A DNA stretch of 64,000 bases from [Borrelia] lusitaniae (GCF_030440365.1 NZ_CP124050.1:496001-560000), one strand, 5' to 3'; counted from the stretch's first letter, positions 37,729-47,203 are shown. Notes: generated from the sequence alone by a model not told the origin. Translations and numbers: made by a program.

Positions 37729-39267
37729 ATGAAAATAAGCATTGCTCAAACAAAATACAGAATTTTAGATTTTGATAAATGTATTACTGATTTTAAAATT
37801 AATTATAATGAGGCCTTGCGGAGGGGATCAGATGTTTTAGTTTTTCCTTCTATGTTTTTAGGTAAGACTAAGCACAGTGAACTTTTGGAGCGTTCTAAAT
37901 ATTCTCAAAATATATGTAAGTTTATTGAATTTACGAAAGAACAGGTTAATGATAGCATTTTAATTGTTTTTGGTCACAGTGTTTATAAGGATGGCAAATT
38001 TTTAGATATTGTTTCTGTAATTACTAATCATAAAGTTATTCTAACTGTATCACAATGCAATTTGCCTGAGTTTTTTAGTTATAAGGGAAATGTATTTGCT
38101 GTATTGAATTTTGAAGATGCTTTATTGTTTAAAGAATTAAGTCCTAAATTTGGTGAGAATTTAAAGAAGGCTCAGTACTTAATAATACCTTCCAAATCTT
38201 ATTTCACTAAAGAAAAGAATAATCTTAGGTTAAAGTTTTTTGAAAGAGTTGCTGTTGAGAATAATTTGGATGTTGTTTATTCAAATTTTTATGGATCTGA
38301 AGATTCTGCAGTTTATGATGGGTTTAGTTTTTTTATTAATAGTTTTGGTAAGATAAAACAAGCCAAAGGATTTGAATTTGATTTTATATCTAATGATGCA
38401 TTTCAAGATTTAAAATTTGATACATGTAATGAGATTTTTGAAAAAATTATTTTAGCAATATCTCTTGTTTTAAGAGAATATGTTTGTTTTTCAGGATTTT
38501 CTAAAGTGCATTTGGGATTATCTGGGGGCATTGATTCTGCTCTAGTTGCGTGTCTTGCATGTTTTGCTTTGGGTGCTGAGAATGTTGTTGGAATTTCTAT
38601 GCCTAGTAAATTTTCATCAGCAGATTCTATTTCTGATGCTAAAGAGCTTTCTAGAAAATTAGGTTTTAAATTGATTGAAATGCCAATAAAAGACTTGTTT
38701 GAAGTAAGTAGTAGATTTTTTGAAGGGCATTTTGATGTTAAAGGTGTTACTGGAGAGAACTTGCAAGCTCGCTTAAGGGGGCTTTTATTAATGTCTTATA
38801 GCAATTCTCAAAATTCTTTGCTTTTAAATACTGGCAATAAAAGCGAGATTGCAGTTGGTTATTGTACGCTTTATGGGGATACTTGTGGGGGGCTTGCTTT
38901 GATAGGAGATCTTTTTAAGACGGAGGTTTATGATCTTTCAAAGTATATTAATTCAAAGTTTGACCAATGTATTATTCCTGTTAATATTCTTTTAAAAGAG
39001 CCTTCGGCTGAGTTAAGGTTTAACCAAAAAGATAGTGATTATCTTCCAAAATATGAAGTTCTTGATGTTATTTTAAATAGATATTTGATTGATAATGAAT
39101 CTGTAGATTCAGTTTATCTTAATTTTGAAAAAGACATAGTCGATAAAGTTTTAAATCTTTATTTTAAAAATGAATACAAAAGAAGACAAGGAGCTCCCAT
39201 AGTTAAAGTTTCTAAGAAAACCTTTGGTTTTGAACTTTCAATTCCTATTTTAAATAATATGGTTTGA
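37729..39267 (+). CDS. nadE: NAD synthetase with a nitrilase-like N-terminal domain lacking the glutaminase triad
   Basis: The 512-residue product has the layout of glutamine-dependent NAD synthetase: a nitrilase-like domain (1-240) and an ATP pyrophosphatase synthetase domain with the P-loop LGLSGGIDSA and the later TGNKSEIAVGYCTLYGD motif. The enzyme amidates nicotinate adenine dinucleotide to NAD. The usual Glu-Lys-Cys triad of the first domain appears replaced: FPE becomes FPS (Ser41), the Lys before LP is Gln109, and the ICED Cys is Phe128 in LNFED. Ammonia rather than glutamine may be the direct nitrogen donor. I choose ATG 37729, where similarity begins, over TTG 37711. Confidence 0.92.
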   Translation: MKISIAQTKYRILDFDKCITDFKINYNEALRRGSDVLVFPSMFLGKTKHSELLERSKYSQNICKFIEFTKEQVNDSILIVFGHSVYKDGKFLDIVSVITNHKVILTVSQCNLPEFFSYKGNVFAVLNFEDALLFKELSPKFGENLKKAQYLIIPSKSYFTKEKNNLRLKFFERVAVENNLDVVYSNFYGSEDSAVYDGFSFFINSFGKIKQAKGFEFDFISNDAFQDLKFDTCNEIFEKIILAISLVLREYVCFSGFSKVHLGLSGGIDSALVACLACFALGAENVVGISMPSKFSSADSISDAKELSRKLGFKLIEMPIKDLFEVSSRFFEGHFDVKGVTGENLQARLRGLLLMSYSNSQNSLLLNTGNKSEIAVGYCTLYGDTCGGLALIGDLFKTEVYDLSKYINSKFDQCIIPVNILLKEPSAELRFNQKDSDYLPKYEVLDVILNRYLIDNESVDSVYLNFEKDIVDKVLNLYFKNEYKRRQGAPIVKVSKKTFGFELSIPILNNMV

Positions 39268-40193
39268 AATGATGGGTATGGTTTGGTTTTTAAATGCTCT
39301 TTCTTTTTTAAAATTTTATTAATAATGTTTTTACGAGAAAAATTGAAGATTTAATATTATTTAATGTATTTGAGAATAAAAAAATTACAATTTAAAGAGT
39401 AATGGAATTTTAACTTTATATCATGATTTTATTTATAGCGAAAAATTACAAAGTATTTAATTTTTAAAAGATATGGTATTAATATTTCAAATATTTTTAG
39501 ATTTTTTGAAAAGGCCTTTCAAATGTCTTTATGATCTAATTGTTCTTGATTGAGCTTTTGAAAGTGAAATTAATTTAGCTTTGAATTTATCCAAGTTTTT
39601 TAAGGAATAGTTTTTAGAAAAGATGCCCGCTTATTATTTTTTTATTGAAAATAGAGGACAAGAACATTATTAAGGTGTTCTTTGAAGAGTAAGTTAATTA
39701 TTATTAAAGAATCGGGATTTTTCAATATTGGATGTTAAAACTAAAAATTTTAGTAAAAAAAAGCGAGTTAAAGATTAATAATAAAGGTATTAAAGTTATT
39801 ACTTGAGATTGAAAAATGTCTTTAAAGCTATTATAAGGTTATTTGATCTTAATATTTCTTCTCATATTCACATTAATGGCTCTTGTGTTTATTCGTTTGC
39901 CAAGCTTTTTACAGGTTCTTATAAGGCTCGTTTTTCTTTTGTAGAACTTTGGGATATTGTGGCGTGTTTAGCATTGGGAATAAATTGGGCATGGTTGGTG
40001 AATTTTATTGTGGTAATAAAATGACATTAGATATCTTTAGATTTAATCTATATTTTAGAGCCTAATAATCATAAAAGATGGTCTTTGAAAGTTTTTTTTA
40101 TTTATTTTGATAATAAATCAACAATAGACATTGTAAGAAAAGTTGTAAGTAAAAAATTTAATAAGTAAGATTTTTAAAAGAATTTGAAAATTG
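39268..40193. other. Gene-poor region with decayed coding sequence
   Basis: About 925 bases with no intact gene on either strand. The left half (39268-39690) is AT-rich with many stops in all frames and nothing I can name. The right half carries a probable inositol monophosphatase remnant, described separately. Such a stretch is unusual in this otherwise tightly packed segment. Confidence 0.6.
39690..40168 (+). pseudogene. Decayed inositol monophosphatase-family gene
   Basis: The frame from 39803 to 40024 encodes GSCVYSFAKLFTGSYKARF near 39878 and ELWDIVACLALG near 39947, matching the C-terminal signature of inositol monophosphatases (GSxxxxxAxxAxGxxDAxx followed by WDxAAGxxL). Continuing after a shift of reading frame near 39985 gives GMVGEFYCGNKMTLDIF, where the family has its Gly-rich EAGG strand; a further piece ending IVRKVVSKKFNK stops at 40168. 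Upstream, KESGF near 39705 may be the EESG metal-site remnant. The DPIDGT motif is absent and the spacing is too short, so the gene is broken. Confidence 0.5.
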
Positions 40194-40616
40194 TTATTTA
40201 TGTTTTGCAGTTTTATTGTTATTGGATTCAATGTCGAGTGTTTTGATTAGCTTGTTTAAGGTCCAGCTTGAAAATTTTATGTAAAGCATTTTAATTGGAT
40301 TTTTTGTATTTTTTTTAAGCACTTTTAATGATTCTATATTCATTAAAGCTATTATTTCTTTTAGTGTTTTTGGCAAATTATTGAAAATTTTGGAACCAAC
40401 TTTATGCCCTTCTAGAATAAAATTTTGAAGAGTTATTTGATCTTTTTTTTGCAGGCGTCTCATATATAACTTCAAAATACGCTCTTGCGATTTCATAATT
40501 TCTGAATTAATTTGTTCTTGTTTTTTAGTAATTTTTTTCTTATTTTCAATAACAGGTTTTTTAGGCAGAGACTTGTAAGGATTTGTTCCTGGAATATAAT
40601 TTTTAGGAATTTTCAT
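40194..40616 (-). CDS. Hypothetical basic protein
   Basis: A 140-residue, strongly basic protein that I cannot assign to a family. The N-terminus (MKIPKNYIPGTNPYKSLPK) is Pro/Lys-rich and is followed by a Lys/Glu/Gln helical region (residues 25-65) and a more hydrophobic amphipathic half. There is no signal peptide or membrane segment. It stands alone on the minus strand, divergent from the next gene, with GGAGC at 40622-40626 read on that strand. Coding potential is supported by length and codon use in an AT-rich background. Confidence 0.6.
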   Translation of the reverse strand: MKIPKNYIPGTNPYKSLPKKPVIENKKKITKKQEQINSEIMKSQERILKLYMRRLQKKDQITLQNFILEGHKVGSKIFNNLPKTLKEIIALMNIESLKVLKKNTKNPIKMLYIKFSSWTLNKLIKTLDIESNNNKTAKHK

Positions 40617-40702
40617 ATATTTTGCTCCTACTTAACTAGCTAACCTATAATTTTATTATTTTTTTTGTTTTTATGCAATCAATATTGATATTTTGATTTT
40701 TT

Positions 40703-40716
40703 ATGATTAGAATCAT
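40703..40716. promoter_or_regulatory. Perfect palindrome directly before the 40720 gene
   Basis: ATGATTAGAATCAT is a 14-base sequence with perfect 6-base arms around AG, ending 4 bases before the ATG at 40720. It sits in the short divergent gap, where an operator would be expected, and occupies the usual ribosome binding site position. It could also be a chance AT-rich palindrome. Confidence 0.3.
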
Positions 40717-40719
40717 CAT

Positions 40720-42534
40720 ATGAAGGGGTTTTTAAGAGCAGCAGCTTTTAATTTGTTGCTAGGTGTTTTAGTATTATTTGTTGTTATTTTTTTACAATTT
40801 AGGAATTTAAGTTTAAATATATTTTTTTTAAAAGATATAAAGTTAGAAGTAAATAATAAGGTTGAAAATAGTGAATATATTTTAAATGATATTTTTGTTA
40901 ATGTTAGGGGACTTAGGATACTTTTGTCCAAATTTAATCCACTTGTTGTTTTAGAAACAGGGTTAAATCTTTTTCCCATCTCTTATAAAGTGCAAGATAT
41001 GGGTATTTATGTTTATTTTGAAAATAATATTTTTCTAGGATTTTTGTTTGATTCTGAAAATAATTTTAGTATTGAGTCAAATCTCTCTAAGAGTTTTTTG
41101 TTAAGTTATGAAGTTGAAGATCATTATGAACTTTTGTTAGATAAGTCTACTATTTCAATAAGACAAGGAGAGAATTTCGAATATCAAGTTTTTTTAGGAG
41201 AAAATGTAAAGATTAGAGAAAAAGATATTTTAATTTCTCCTCAAGCAACATTTAAAATTGGTAATGCTATTTATCTTGATTCACTAAAGACAAATATTTC
41301 CAATTCCATTATAGAAGGCAATCAAAGCAATATATTAGATCATTCTATTATGCATTCAAAAATTAAAGATGTGGATAATAAAATCTTTAATGATACTTTA
41401 AATAATTTTAGACAAAGTGCTTATGATTTTTGGAGCAATCCTGTTAATTTTAATGTTTTAAAGGGAGGATGGCTTAAATACGGTACTTATGGCTTTGATG
41501 AAAATCTAATGGTTTGTTTTTTAGCAGAATCTTTAATTAGAGGAAATCACGAATCAATATTTTTAAAATTAGATTCTTTATTGGTTAAAAATGAACATAA
41601 ACTTACTTATTTAAGTTTAAATTATTATGCTAATTCAGATCAAATTGATAAATTCTTTTCTTATTTGTCAAGAAATAAAACTTTTATTGATTCTCTTGGG
41701 AAAGGTAGACTTATGGCTTATTTAAAAGAGGATCCCCGTCTTTTAGAAAAAATTTTTTTATCAGAAAACGGTTCTAAATTAAATGATGCTTTAAATCTTC
41801 TCAGAGATCCTAAAAAAATATTAAGTTCTAATTTCGATTTTAGCCAAACTTATAATATTCTTTCTAATTATCTTACTTTTCTTAAGATTAGCAGTGATGA
41901 TTCTCTTTATTCAACTTTGAAAAAGGAACTTTATAAATTTGTATTTACTTTATTTGGTGTTACAGATGAGGGAAGGGTATATATTTTAAATAATAATATT
42001 AATTCATCTGATGTTGTTGAGTATGCATTAAAGATTTCTGGAGTTCTTAAAAGAATAGCATCTTATTTGAAGGATAATTTAATATTAAAGCTTTCATTTA
42101 ATGTGATTTATTATTCTTTAATAAATGATTATGCCAAAGGGATTCCTTATGAAAGCTATTATTCTGATATTATTGATAATCAATATATGCCCCAATTTAT
42201 CTTTATTTCTAGCAATGGATCTATTAGATGGATATATACTGCTTCCAAAGTTTTAAATCGTGAAATTGCTGGTACTGAGTTTAAGTTTAATTTTGATCAA
42301 GAGATTAATTATTCAAATTATATATTTTTTGGAAATATTTTAAATCCAACTTTAGTTAGATTTAGGGAAATTGATTGGTTTACAGATTATAAGTTTTACA
42401 TATATTCTGATGGTTGGAAGTACTACCCCTTGAATAACATTTTAGTTATTAAAGCAACGCCTAAAAAAAAGAAGATCTTTAATCTTTTATTAAGATTTGA
42501 CAAAACTCCAAAAAAAATAAATATTTATGAATAA
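40720..42534 (+). CDS. Hypothetical membrane-anchored protein
   Basis: A 604-residue protein of unknown family. Residues 9-28 form one hydrophobic helix with little before it, suggesting an inner-membrane anchor with the rest outside the cytoplasm. Residues 30-190 look beta-rich; the middle (about 210-450) looks helical and repetitive. No catalytic motif is visible. The coaX gene overlaps its 3' end by 8 bases, so the two are probably co-transcribed, which says little about its job. There is no good Shine-Dalgarno sequence before the ATG. Confidence 0.7.
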   Translation: MKGFLRAAAFNLLLGVLVLFVVIFLQFRNLSLNIFFLKDIKLEVNNKVENSEYILNDIFVNVRGLRILLSKFNPLVVLETGLNLFPISYKVQDMGIYVYFENNIFLGFLFDSENNFSIESNLSKSFLLSYEVEDHYELLLDKSTISIRQGENFEYQVFLGENVKIREKDILISPQATFKIGNAIYLDSLKTNISNSIIEGNQSNILDHSIMHSKIKDVDNKIFNDTLNNFRQSAYDFWSNPVNFNVLKGGWLKYGTYGFDENLMVCFLAESLIRGNHESIFLKLDSLLVKNEHKLTYLSLNYYANSDQIDKFFSYLSRNKTFIDSLGKGRLMAYLKEDPRLLEKIFLSENGSKLNDALNLLRDPKKILSSNFDFSQTYNILSNYLTFLKISSDDSLYSTLKKELYKFVFTLFGVTDEGRVYILNNNINSSDVVEYALKISGVLKRIASYLKDNLILKLSFNVIYYSLINDYAKGIPYESYYSDIIDNQYMPQFIFISSNGSIRWIYTASKVLNREIAGTEFKFNFDQEINYSNYIFFGNILNPTLVRFREIDWFTDYKFYIYSDGWKYYPLNNILVIKATPKKKKIFNLLLRFDKTPKKINIYE

Positions 42535-43303
42535 GCTTTTATTATCAGAATTGATAATTGATATTGGAAATACTAGTATTGCTTTTGCCTTATTTAAAAA
42601 TAATAAAGTTAATTTATTTATTAAAATGAAAACAAATCTTATGTTAAGGCATGATGAGGTTTATAGTTTTTTTGAAAAAAATTTTGATTTTAATGTAAAT
42701 CAAGTTTTTATAAGTAGTGTTGTCCCTGTTCTTAATGGAATACTTGAAAATGTCATTTTTTCTTTTTTTAAGATAAAGCCCTTGTTTATTAGTTTTGATT
42801 TAAATTATAATTTAACATTTAATCCTTACAAAAGTGGTAAATTTTTGTTAGGCTCAGATGTTTTTGCTAATCTTGTTGCTGCTATTGAAAATTATTTACT
42901 AGAAAATGTTTTAGTAGCTGATCTTGGAACAGCTTGTACCGTTTTTGCTGTTAGTAGGCAGGACGGAATACTTGGTGGTCTTATTAATTCTGGTCCTTTG
43001 ATAAATTTTAATTCTTTATTAGACAATGCCTATCTTTTGAAAAAGTTTCCGATTAGCACCCCGAGTAATCTTTTAGAGAAAACTACATCTGGGAGTGTAA
43101 ACAGCGGTTTGTTTTATCAATATAAGTATTTAATAGAAGGTGTTTATCGTGATATTAAAAAGATGTATAACAAAGAATTTAGTTTGATAATTACTGGTGG
43201 TAATGCGAATTTACTTTTGCCATTAATTGAGGTAGAGTTTATTTTTAATATTTATTTAACTGTAGAAGGTATTAGAATTTTAGGAAATTCTAATTGTCTT
43301 TAA
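42527..43303 (+). CDS. coaX: Type III pantothenate kinase
   Basis: CoaX (258 residues) phosphorylates pantothenate, the first step of CoA synthesis, and belongs to the ASKHA fold. The phosphate-1 loop DIGNTSIAFALF, the LGSDVFANLVAA segment with the catalytic Asp, the phosphate-2 loop VADLGTACTVF and the GGLINSGP segment are present. The last enzyme of CoA synthesis, coaE, is also in this window at 62305-62922. Confidence 0.93.
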   Translation: MNKLLLSELIIDIGNTSIAFALFKNNKVNLFIKMKTNLMLRHDEVYSFFEKNFDFNVNQVFISSVVPVLNGILENVIFSFFKIKPLFISFDLNYNLTFNPYKSGKFLLGSDVFANLVAAIENYLLENVLVADLGTACTVFAVSRQDGILGGLINSGPLINFNSLLDNAYLLKKFPISTPSNLLEKTTSGSVNSGLFYQYKYLIEGVYRDIKKMYNKEFSLIITGGNANLLLPLIEVEFIFNIYLTVEGIRILGNSNCL

Positions 43304-43337
43304 ATTTGTTAATTGAAATATTTATTTTTATGAAGTT

Positions 43338-44285
43338 TTAAATTTTTTTGTTAAATAAATTTGGGAAATTTTTTGTTTGTTGCTTAAAATTATCTAAAAT
43401 TGATGTAATCTCTTTGTATACTTCTTCATTAATGTCTGCTTTAAATGAGTTCAAGTTTGATTCTACATGATTTTCTTTGCTAAAACCCACTATAAATCCA
43501 TTTATTTGTGTTTTTTTAAGCCATGAATATGTTAATTCTAAAATTGTTAAGTTATTTCTCTTTGCTATTTCTTCAAGTTTATTTATGGTTTTTAAGGTAT
43601 AAGGCCAAATTTCTTTTTTAAAAAGTATCAATTTTTTTGTTATATTATTATTAAATTTGGTTTTGTCTTTTATATTAGCTTTAGATAAAAGTCCTTGAGC
43701 AATTGTTGAATATGATATGATGGCAATATCGTTGTCTTCACAGTAAGGAATTACATCTTTTTCTTTATTTCTAAATAAAGGGTTATATCCTATTTGGTTT
43801 ACGTCAATTTTGCAAACTTTTTTTATGCTTTCCATGTGTGATATTTCAAAATTACTTACACCCACATATTTTATTTTTTCTTTTGCTCTCATTTCTTCAA
43901 GAAATGATGCAATTGGTCTTAAGTCAAAATCGTTTTTAGGCCAGTGTATATAGTAAATATCTATATAATCGGTTTTTAAATTTTCAAGACTTTCATTAAA
44001 GTTTTTTACATATTCTGAAATTTCTATTGGGTAACATTTACTTGCAATTAAAATATTTTCTCTTATTGTTGGATCCTTTGATATTACTTCGCCAATTATT
44101 TTTTCTGAAATTCCATTTCCATAAGCTTTTGCAGTATCAATATTTCTAATTCCTTGACTATATGCTTTTTTTAATATTTTTTTTGCGGTTTCTTTTTTAA
44201 CCTGTTTAAAATATCCTCCTCCAAATTGCCAAGATCCCAAAATTAGTTTGCTATAAGCATTTATTTTTTCTTTAAGATTATTCAT
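43338..44285 (-). CDS. Aldo/keto reductase family oxidoreductase
   Basis: A 315-residue TIM-barrel NADPH-dependent oxidoreductase. The catalytic tetrad is visible: Asp and Tyr in NIDTAKAYGNG, Lys in LIASKCYP and His in YYIHWP. Cofactor-binding segments near the C-terminus (SWLKKTQINGFIVGFS) are conserved. The natural substrate is not inferable. It is monocistronic, convergent with coaX. Confidence 0.9.
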   Translation of the reverse strand: MNNLKEKINAYSKLILGSWQFGGGYFKQVKKETAKKILKKAYSQGIRNIDTAKAYGNGISEKIIGEVISKDPTIRENILIASKCYPIEISEYVKNFNESLENLKTDYIDIYYIHWPKNDFDLRPIASFLEEMRAKEKIKYVGVSNFEISHMESIKKVCKIDVNQIGYNPLFRNKEKDVIPYCEDNDIAIISYSTIAQGLLSKANIKDKTKFNNNITKKLILFKKEIWPYTLKTINKLEEIAKRNNLTILELTYSWLKKTQINGFIVGFSKENHVESNLNSFKADINEEVYKEITSILDNFKQQTKNFPNLFNKKI

Positions 44286-44364
44286 AGATTTTCCTTTTTA
44301 TGATAAATTGGTTTTTTTTAATGATTTAAGTATTTTCTATTTTAAAGGTTTTTTAAATAATATT

Positions 44365-45174
44365 TTATAGTTTATCAATATTTTTTAGTAATTTTTCTTT
44401 ATTAAAATCTCTATTTATTCCAAATCTGGTTAAAGAGAAATCGTATTTTACAGGATCTTGGTTATTTTCTTTTGAAAAATAGCTTGTAATTTTTATTGCT
44501 CTTTTTAGATTTACGTTTTTTATTTCTTTGATTTTAAATAGTTTTGCTGCAATGTTTGTCATATGAGTATCCATTGGTACTATAAGTTTATTAGGACTAA
44601 ATTTGTTCCAAATTCCTAAATCAACGTCATCTTTTCGTATCATCCATCTTAAGAATAAAAAAAGTCTTTTACAAGAACTTCCCCTTGAAGGCTTTGGAAG
44701 TAACATCCCAAATTCTCTTCCATTTATTTTTTCCATATGTTTTATTAGTTCATCTATACTTAGTATTAAATTTTGGTTTTTATAATAAATACTGTAAAGA
44801 AGATTTTCAAGTGTATGATGCTGTTCTTTTATTATTTTGAGGGTGTAAAGCAGTCTTACAATGTCTTCTTCTTTAAAAAATCTATAAACAAATCCTTTAA
44901 ACATTTCTTTTAAATCTTTTTCATTTACCAACCTAAGGTTCTCAGAAGGGGATTTGCCAAGTGGTTTGAGTATTTTCTCTATTGCTTCTAAAATTTTTTC
45001 TACCCTTCCAAGTGACAATGAAGAACTAATGAGCCCTACAAGTTCAATGTCTTCTTTTTCTTTATACCTGTATAAAAATTCTAAAGGATCGGGATGTATA
45101 AATTTTTTTTTATTGTATTTTGAATATATTTCTTCTAGAAAATCATATAGTGAGTTTTTAGCTTTTATTTGCAT
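44365..45174 (-). CDS. TIGR02757/DUF2400 family protein
   Basis: The 269-residue product matches the DUF2400 family: DPLEFLYRYKEKEDIE near the start, LLPKPSRGSSCKRLFLFLRWMIR in the middle, PMDTHMTNIAAKL and the C-terminal DPVKYDFSLTRFGI. The family is widespread in spirochaetes and Bacteroidetes and looks related to helix-hairpin-helix DNA glycosylases, but no activity is established to my knowledge. Its start overlaps the preceding glucosaminidase gene by 17 bases. Confidence 0.85.
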   Translation of the reverse strand: MQIKAKNSLYDFLEEIYSKYNKKKFIHPDPLEFLYRYKEKEDIELVGLISSSLSLGRVEKILEAIEKILKPLGKSPSENLRLVNEKDLKEMFKGFVYRFFKEEDIVRLLYTLKIIKEQHHTLENLLYSIYYKNQNLILSIDELIKHMEKINGREFGMLLPKPSRGSSCKRLFLFLRWMIRKDDVDLGIWNKFSPNKLIVPMDTHMTNIAAKLFKIKEIKNVNLKRAIKITSYFSKENNQDPVKYDFSLTRFGINRDFNKEKLLKNIDKL

Positions 45175-45772
45175 TATTATATTCTAATAGTTCTAATAAT
45201 ATTTTTTTAAGCTTTTTATCGTAAAATTTGTCTTTTGCCCATTTTCCAGTCAAATCGTATATTGTTGGAGCAGATCCTCTTTTAACAAGATAGAATCTGG
45301 GATCAACCATATTTGAGTTGATATTTTGTTTTGATGCATAAGCTTTTAAATGTTGAATATGAGCTTTAATTCCTTCTTTAATATTAGAAAAAGAATTTCC
45401 TTTTGTAAAATTATTAGTAGCGCCTATTCCTGAAAAATTGTATTGATCTCTTGAGACTATTCCATTAAATTTGAGAATGCCTGTTTCTAGTAGCATTTGA
45501 GCATAGGCAATGTCGTAATTAATTCCTTCAATCAAAGATTCGTCTATGTAGGTTTTAGCAATAGTGTTTACATAGTTTTTGTCAAGTTCTGGATTTATTT
45601 CTAGAGTATATCTTACAAGGTCTTCCAGCTTAGTTTTTCCCCTACTTATTAAAAAGGGAATATATTTTTCTTTTTGTATTTCAGTGCTTATTTCGATTAC
45701 CTCTTCATTACTATGAGCTTTGTTGGCTAGAAATATGTTGATCATTGCAAATAGCAAGAATTTTTTTATCAT
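45158..45772 (-). CDS. Exported glucosaminidase-domain protein
   Basis: A 204-residue protein with a signal peptide (about residues 1-21, ending NKAHS) and a glucosaminidase domain. Signature segments are YIDESLIEGINYDIAYAQML with the catalytic Glu in LLETGILKFNG, then QYNFSGIGA and IQHLKAYAS, as in the wall hydrolase domain of FlgJ and autolysins. It probably cuts peptidoglycan glycan strands in the periplasm. The gene lies between a membrane protein and the DUF2400 gene in a minus-strand run. Confidence 0.85.
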   Translation of the reverse strand: MIKKFLLFAMINIFLANKAHSNEEVIEISTEIQKEKYIPFLISRGKTKLEDLVRYTLEINPELDKNYVNTIAKTYIDESLIEGINYDIAYAQMLLETGILKFNGIVSRDQYNFSGIGATNNFTKGNSFSNIKEGIKAHIQHLKAYASKQNINSNMVDPRFYLVKRGSAPTIYDLTGKWAKDKFYDKKLKKILLELLEYNNANKS

Positions 45773-45774
45773 TG

Positions 45775-47070
45775 TTATTTTTCCTCTTCAATGAATTTAT
45801 TAATTTCATTAACTATAGAATTGAATCTTGATAGCATTGATTTTTTGTTATTTAGAAAATTAAAGCTTTTTAAATAATTCCTGCTAAAAATAAGATCAGA
45901 AATTTCTGCAATATTACTTATGTCTACTAGTTTTATAGAATTTGTATTAGTAGCTTTTGCATGAGCTTCTTTTTCATTTTCTTTTAGGATTAGTTGTAAG
46001 TTTTTTAAATTTCTTATTGTTTGTGGTTTGCCCCCCATATTGATATATTTTGTTATATTTGCATTTTTTGCAAGTATAAAATTGGCAACATTTGCTTGAT
46101 TTCCTAGTGTAATGAGCGTTAGTTTATTAAGGTTCATTTTTAAATTTAAAAATTTCAAATTTTGACTTGATTTTACTAGTTCAATAATTCTTTGAATTTC
46201 ATTTTCAGTAGATGCGATATCAGCTTTTTCATTAAGGATATTGGCAGGTTCAATTAAATAGCTAATGCTTTTGTTGATTACATAGCTAAATATACTTTTG
46301 TGACTATTTTTAATAAAATCGTAACTTTTCATATTTTTATATTTTGGTGAATATAAATAAACAATTTTTCCCTTATTGACAAGCCTGCTTATTAGGGATT
46401 TGAACATTGAATCGTGAGAATAATAAGGAAGTATAAGTAAAATAGAATCATATATTTTTTGGTTATTACTAATAAAGGCTTTTTTGTATATGTTATTCTT
46501 TTTTGGTAAATAATTCATTTCGTTTATGAAAAAAGGATTAAATTCGTACAAAAGAAATGGATTTTGTTTTTTTAGACCCAATGTTGAGCTTACAGGATAC
46601 CAAATTGATAAATTTAAATCATTTTTTTGATCCTTAATTCTTGTGAATCCAATCTGATAGCCATTGTTTTCATCTTTGGGATAATTTACAAAAAGTGCTA
46701 AGTATGAAAAAATGGTTGCAATAATAACTGTTAAAATAGCAGGCATTACAAGTATTGTTTTTAGCAAAATTGAAAGAAATATTCCTTTTGATTGTTTTGT
46801 AGGTTTGTTATTATTTCCTCTTCTTCTTCTATTTACTATTGTTTTTATGTTTTTAAAGAAGATGATTATCATAAAGATTAAGAATATACTGCCAATTTGT
46901 AACATTAATGGGTTGATTTCTGTAAAGTATAAATTTATTACAAAAAATGTACCTGGTAATATTATGAAGTAGTCTTCATAAGTAAATTCTTTTTTAAAGT
47001 TAAATAAATTTACTATTAAAAATATGCTAAAGCTTGTTAAGAAAATGAGTTCATAAATTTGCGTATCCAT
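45775..47070 (-). CDS. Membrane protein with degenerate alpha/beta-hydrolase-like domain
   Basis: A 431-residue protein with about four membrane helices in the first 140 residues. The C-terminal part resembles PAF-acetylhydrolase-type alpha/beta hydrolases: DLNLSIWYPVSS (family LxxxxWYP), ILLILPYYSHDSMF (family HG oxyanion region) and LTLITLGNQANVANF where an active enzyme has GHSxGG. The expected nucleophile Ser is replaced by Gln, so catalysis is doubtful. Similarity is by eye and moderate. It ends 2 bases before the glucosaminidase gene, suggesting one operon. Confidence 0.65.
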   Translation of the reverse strand: MDTQIYELIFLTSFSIFLIVNLFNFKKEFTYEDYFIILPGTFFVINLYFTEINPLMLQIGSIFLIFMIIIFFKNIKTIVNRRRRGNNNKPTKQSKGIFLSILLKTILVMPAILTVIIATIFSYLALFVNYPKDENNGYQIGFTRIKDQKNDLNLSIWYPVSSTLGLKKQNPFLLYEFNPFFINEMNYLPKKNNIYKKAFISNNQKIYDSILLILPYYSHDSMFKSLISRLVNKGKIVYLYSPKYKNMKSYDFIKNSHKSIFSYVINKSISYLIEPANILNEKADIASTENEIQRIIELVKSSQNLKFLNLKMNLNKLTLITLGNQANVANFILAKNANITKYINMGGKPQTIRNLKNLQLILKENEKEAHAKATNTNSIKLVDISNIAEISDLIFSRNYLKSFNFLNNKKSMLSRFNSIVNEINKFIEEEK

Positions 47071-47203
47071 AAAAATAATTTTTCCTTAAATAATTATAAG
47101 CATAAAAGCGTTTTTTCCAAAATAGTTTAAAGCATTACTTAATTTAAATAGTGGTAATTTAATTTTTTAGATTTAAAGCAGCTTTGATTAAGCTAGTTTA
47201 TTT

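Noticed and set aside
39803..40024. 73-codon frame considered as an intact small gene
   Set aside because: Its similarity is to an internal/C-terminal piece of a much larger enzyme, and that similarity continues in another frame, so it is treated as part of a pseudogene.
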